From Microcaldota archaeon (GTDB lineage: Archaea; Micrarchaeota; Micrarchaeia; Micrarchaeales; CABMGC01): a stretch of DNA of 37,267 nucleotides. The translations under genes were made by a program, and so were the position numbers. The notes beneath the pieces are model-generated. The model worked only from the letters and a program-made list of their open reading frames with translations, was not told where the DNA came from and ran no database searches. Shown piece after piece: positions 36,000 through 37,267 of the stretch; positions within the stretch are counted from its first letter, which is position 1, and every line of letters starts with the position of its first letter. Location of the stretch: NCBI GenBank assembly GCA_021809925.1, contig JAJZJV010000004.1, positions 1-37,267 on the forward strand, written 5' to 3'.

Positions 36000-37140
36000 T
36001 CCTGAAGGCTTTGAAGATGCGGATCTTAATGAAGTTGTTCAGCAGCATGAAGAGAATTGAGATTGCGAATATTGTGCATACGGCAGTTATGCTTATAGGT
36101 GTCATTAGGATTCCGAAGTAGGAGAATGAAGCGCCAACCAAAACGCTGGAGAGAGATGCAATAAGAAGCATGTTGCTAGGCCGGGATTTCAAGAAAGAGT
36201 TCCTCTCTCTTATTGTAAATATGAGGAGTTGGTCAGTTACATTGAATAATAGGAATATAGAGGTTTGGAATTGCTTGATGCTCATTCCAAATATTGCTAG
36301 GTTGATCGGTATAAATATCAGGGACTCTGCAAGTAGCACTATTCCGAGTATGCATGATGAGTATACTATCGATCTGATATTCCAGACATCTGGCTTCCTG
36401 GAGTAGACGCTCGTATCTGTAGACAGAGAGATGCTGGTTATGTCGTTGGTGAACAGGAGAAGTATAAGCAAGAAAGAGGATATAGGTACAATATTCATAA
36501 AGATGAATGCTATCGCTATAAATCCTATTATCTGGAAGACCTTCGCTACCTTTACCATGGAATATGTGACTATCCTCTCGAAGATCCTCCTGCTCTCCTT
36601 AACAGCATCTACTATCACGCCTATGCCATCTGCTGTGAGAACCAGATCGGCTGCGCTCTTTGCAACATCTGTTGCATTTGATACTGCTATACCAACCTCA
36701 GCCTGTTTGAGCGAGGGTGCATCGTTTACACCATCGCCAGTCATCCCGACATGGTATTTTAGCTTTTGCAATGCCTTTACTATGAGATACTTGTCTTCAG
36801 GATAGATATTAGCAAAACCATCCACATTCTCTATCTTCTCTGCCAGATCTGCTTGATTCATATTCTTCAGGTTCGCGGAATCCAGTATATTGGTTCCAAG
36901 GCCGACTTCTGCTGCTATCTCCCTGGCAACGCTTACACTGTCTCCGGTTAACATCTTTGACCTTACTCCAAGGTCCCCGAGATCTTTTATCAGGAGCTTT
37001 GCATCCTGCCTGGGCTCATCGTAAAGTGCCAATATCCCAAATAATTCCTCTCCTCCTCTTGATCTGGCTACAAGTATGCTTCTAAAGCCATCCTTTGAAA
37101 GTTCCTCGACCGTACTCTCTATCCATGACTTTGTAGTTTT
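35992..37140 (-). pseudogene. P-type (cation/H+) ATPase C-terminal portion, 5' part separated by IS605-type insertion
   Basis: MLTGDSVSVAREIA, GMTGDGVNDAPSLKQAEVGIAVSNATDVAKSAADLVLT; frame continues upstream of the ATG (HKTTKSWIESTVEELSKDGFRSILVARSRGGEELFGILALYDEP) up to the IS end. Confidence 0.85.
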
Positions 37141-37267
37141 GTGACATCCTCCAACGACTAAAGGTCGTTGGCTTCCCCTGCATTTGCAGGGTATGTTCTC
37201 AGTTCCTCGAGAGTCGCCTCCTGTTGAGGTCTTACATTCTCTCCCTGAGCGTGACTTCCCCTCTGTC
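37141..37267 (-). mobile_element. Right end of an IS605/IS1341-type element including the TnpB C-terminus (element continues outside window)
   Basis: Reverse strand GAAGCCAACGACCTTTAGTCGTTGGAGGATGTCAC with 8-bp hairpin CCAACGAC/GTCGTTGG (37151-37171); frame RGSHAQGENVRPQQEATLEELRTYPANAGEANDL* ends in the hairpin; second hairpin CCCTGC-ATTT-GCAGGG (37176-37191). Confidence 0.75.

Noticed and set aside
1-37267. CRISPR array
   Set aside because: No series of regularly spaced short direct repeats was seen; repeats found are pairs or gene duplications.

Overview
This is an archaeal chromosomal window. I suspect a small-genome DPANN/ARMAN-type lineage, but that is inference only. The backbone is informational: PriS, an S10-type ribosomal protein cluster (L3-L4-L23-L2-S19-L22-S3-L29-SUI1), L15e, Spt5-L11, DnaG, Hjc, Trm5, Pelota, KsgA/Dim1 and a TBP. 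The most interesting observations are: (1) three tandem A/B pairs of small paralogous membrane proteins, plus a distant single-ORF A-B fusion flanked by imperfect direct repeats; (2) a TBP with only one of the two canonical repeats (114 aa); (3) a protein apparently built from four ribosomal-stalk P1-like repeats; (4) a tandem AAA+ ATPase fused to a large polytopic membrane domain, with 42 identical nt in both Walker A regions; (5) a mosaic, decaying region at about 25.2-30.6 kb, containing a paralogous ATPase remnant, a degenerate tRNA-Ala-like sequence, a SNF2 gene whose only two in-frame stops are TGA at expected Trp positions, a 41-bp perfect inverted repeat and a LamG-like fragment; (6) an IS605/IS1341-type TnpB right end that interrupts a P-type ATPase at the right edge, plus an older TnpB remnant near 13.8-14.1 kb. 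No similarity search was run. Family calls come from motif recognition in the supplied translations.
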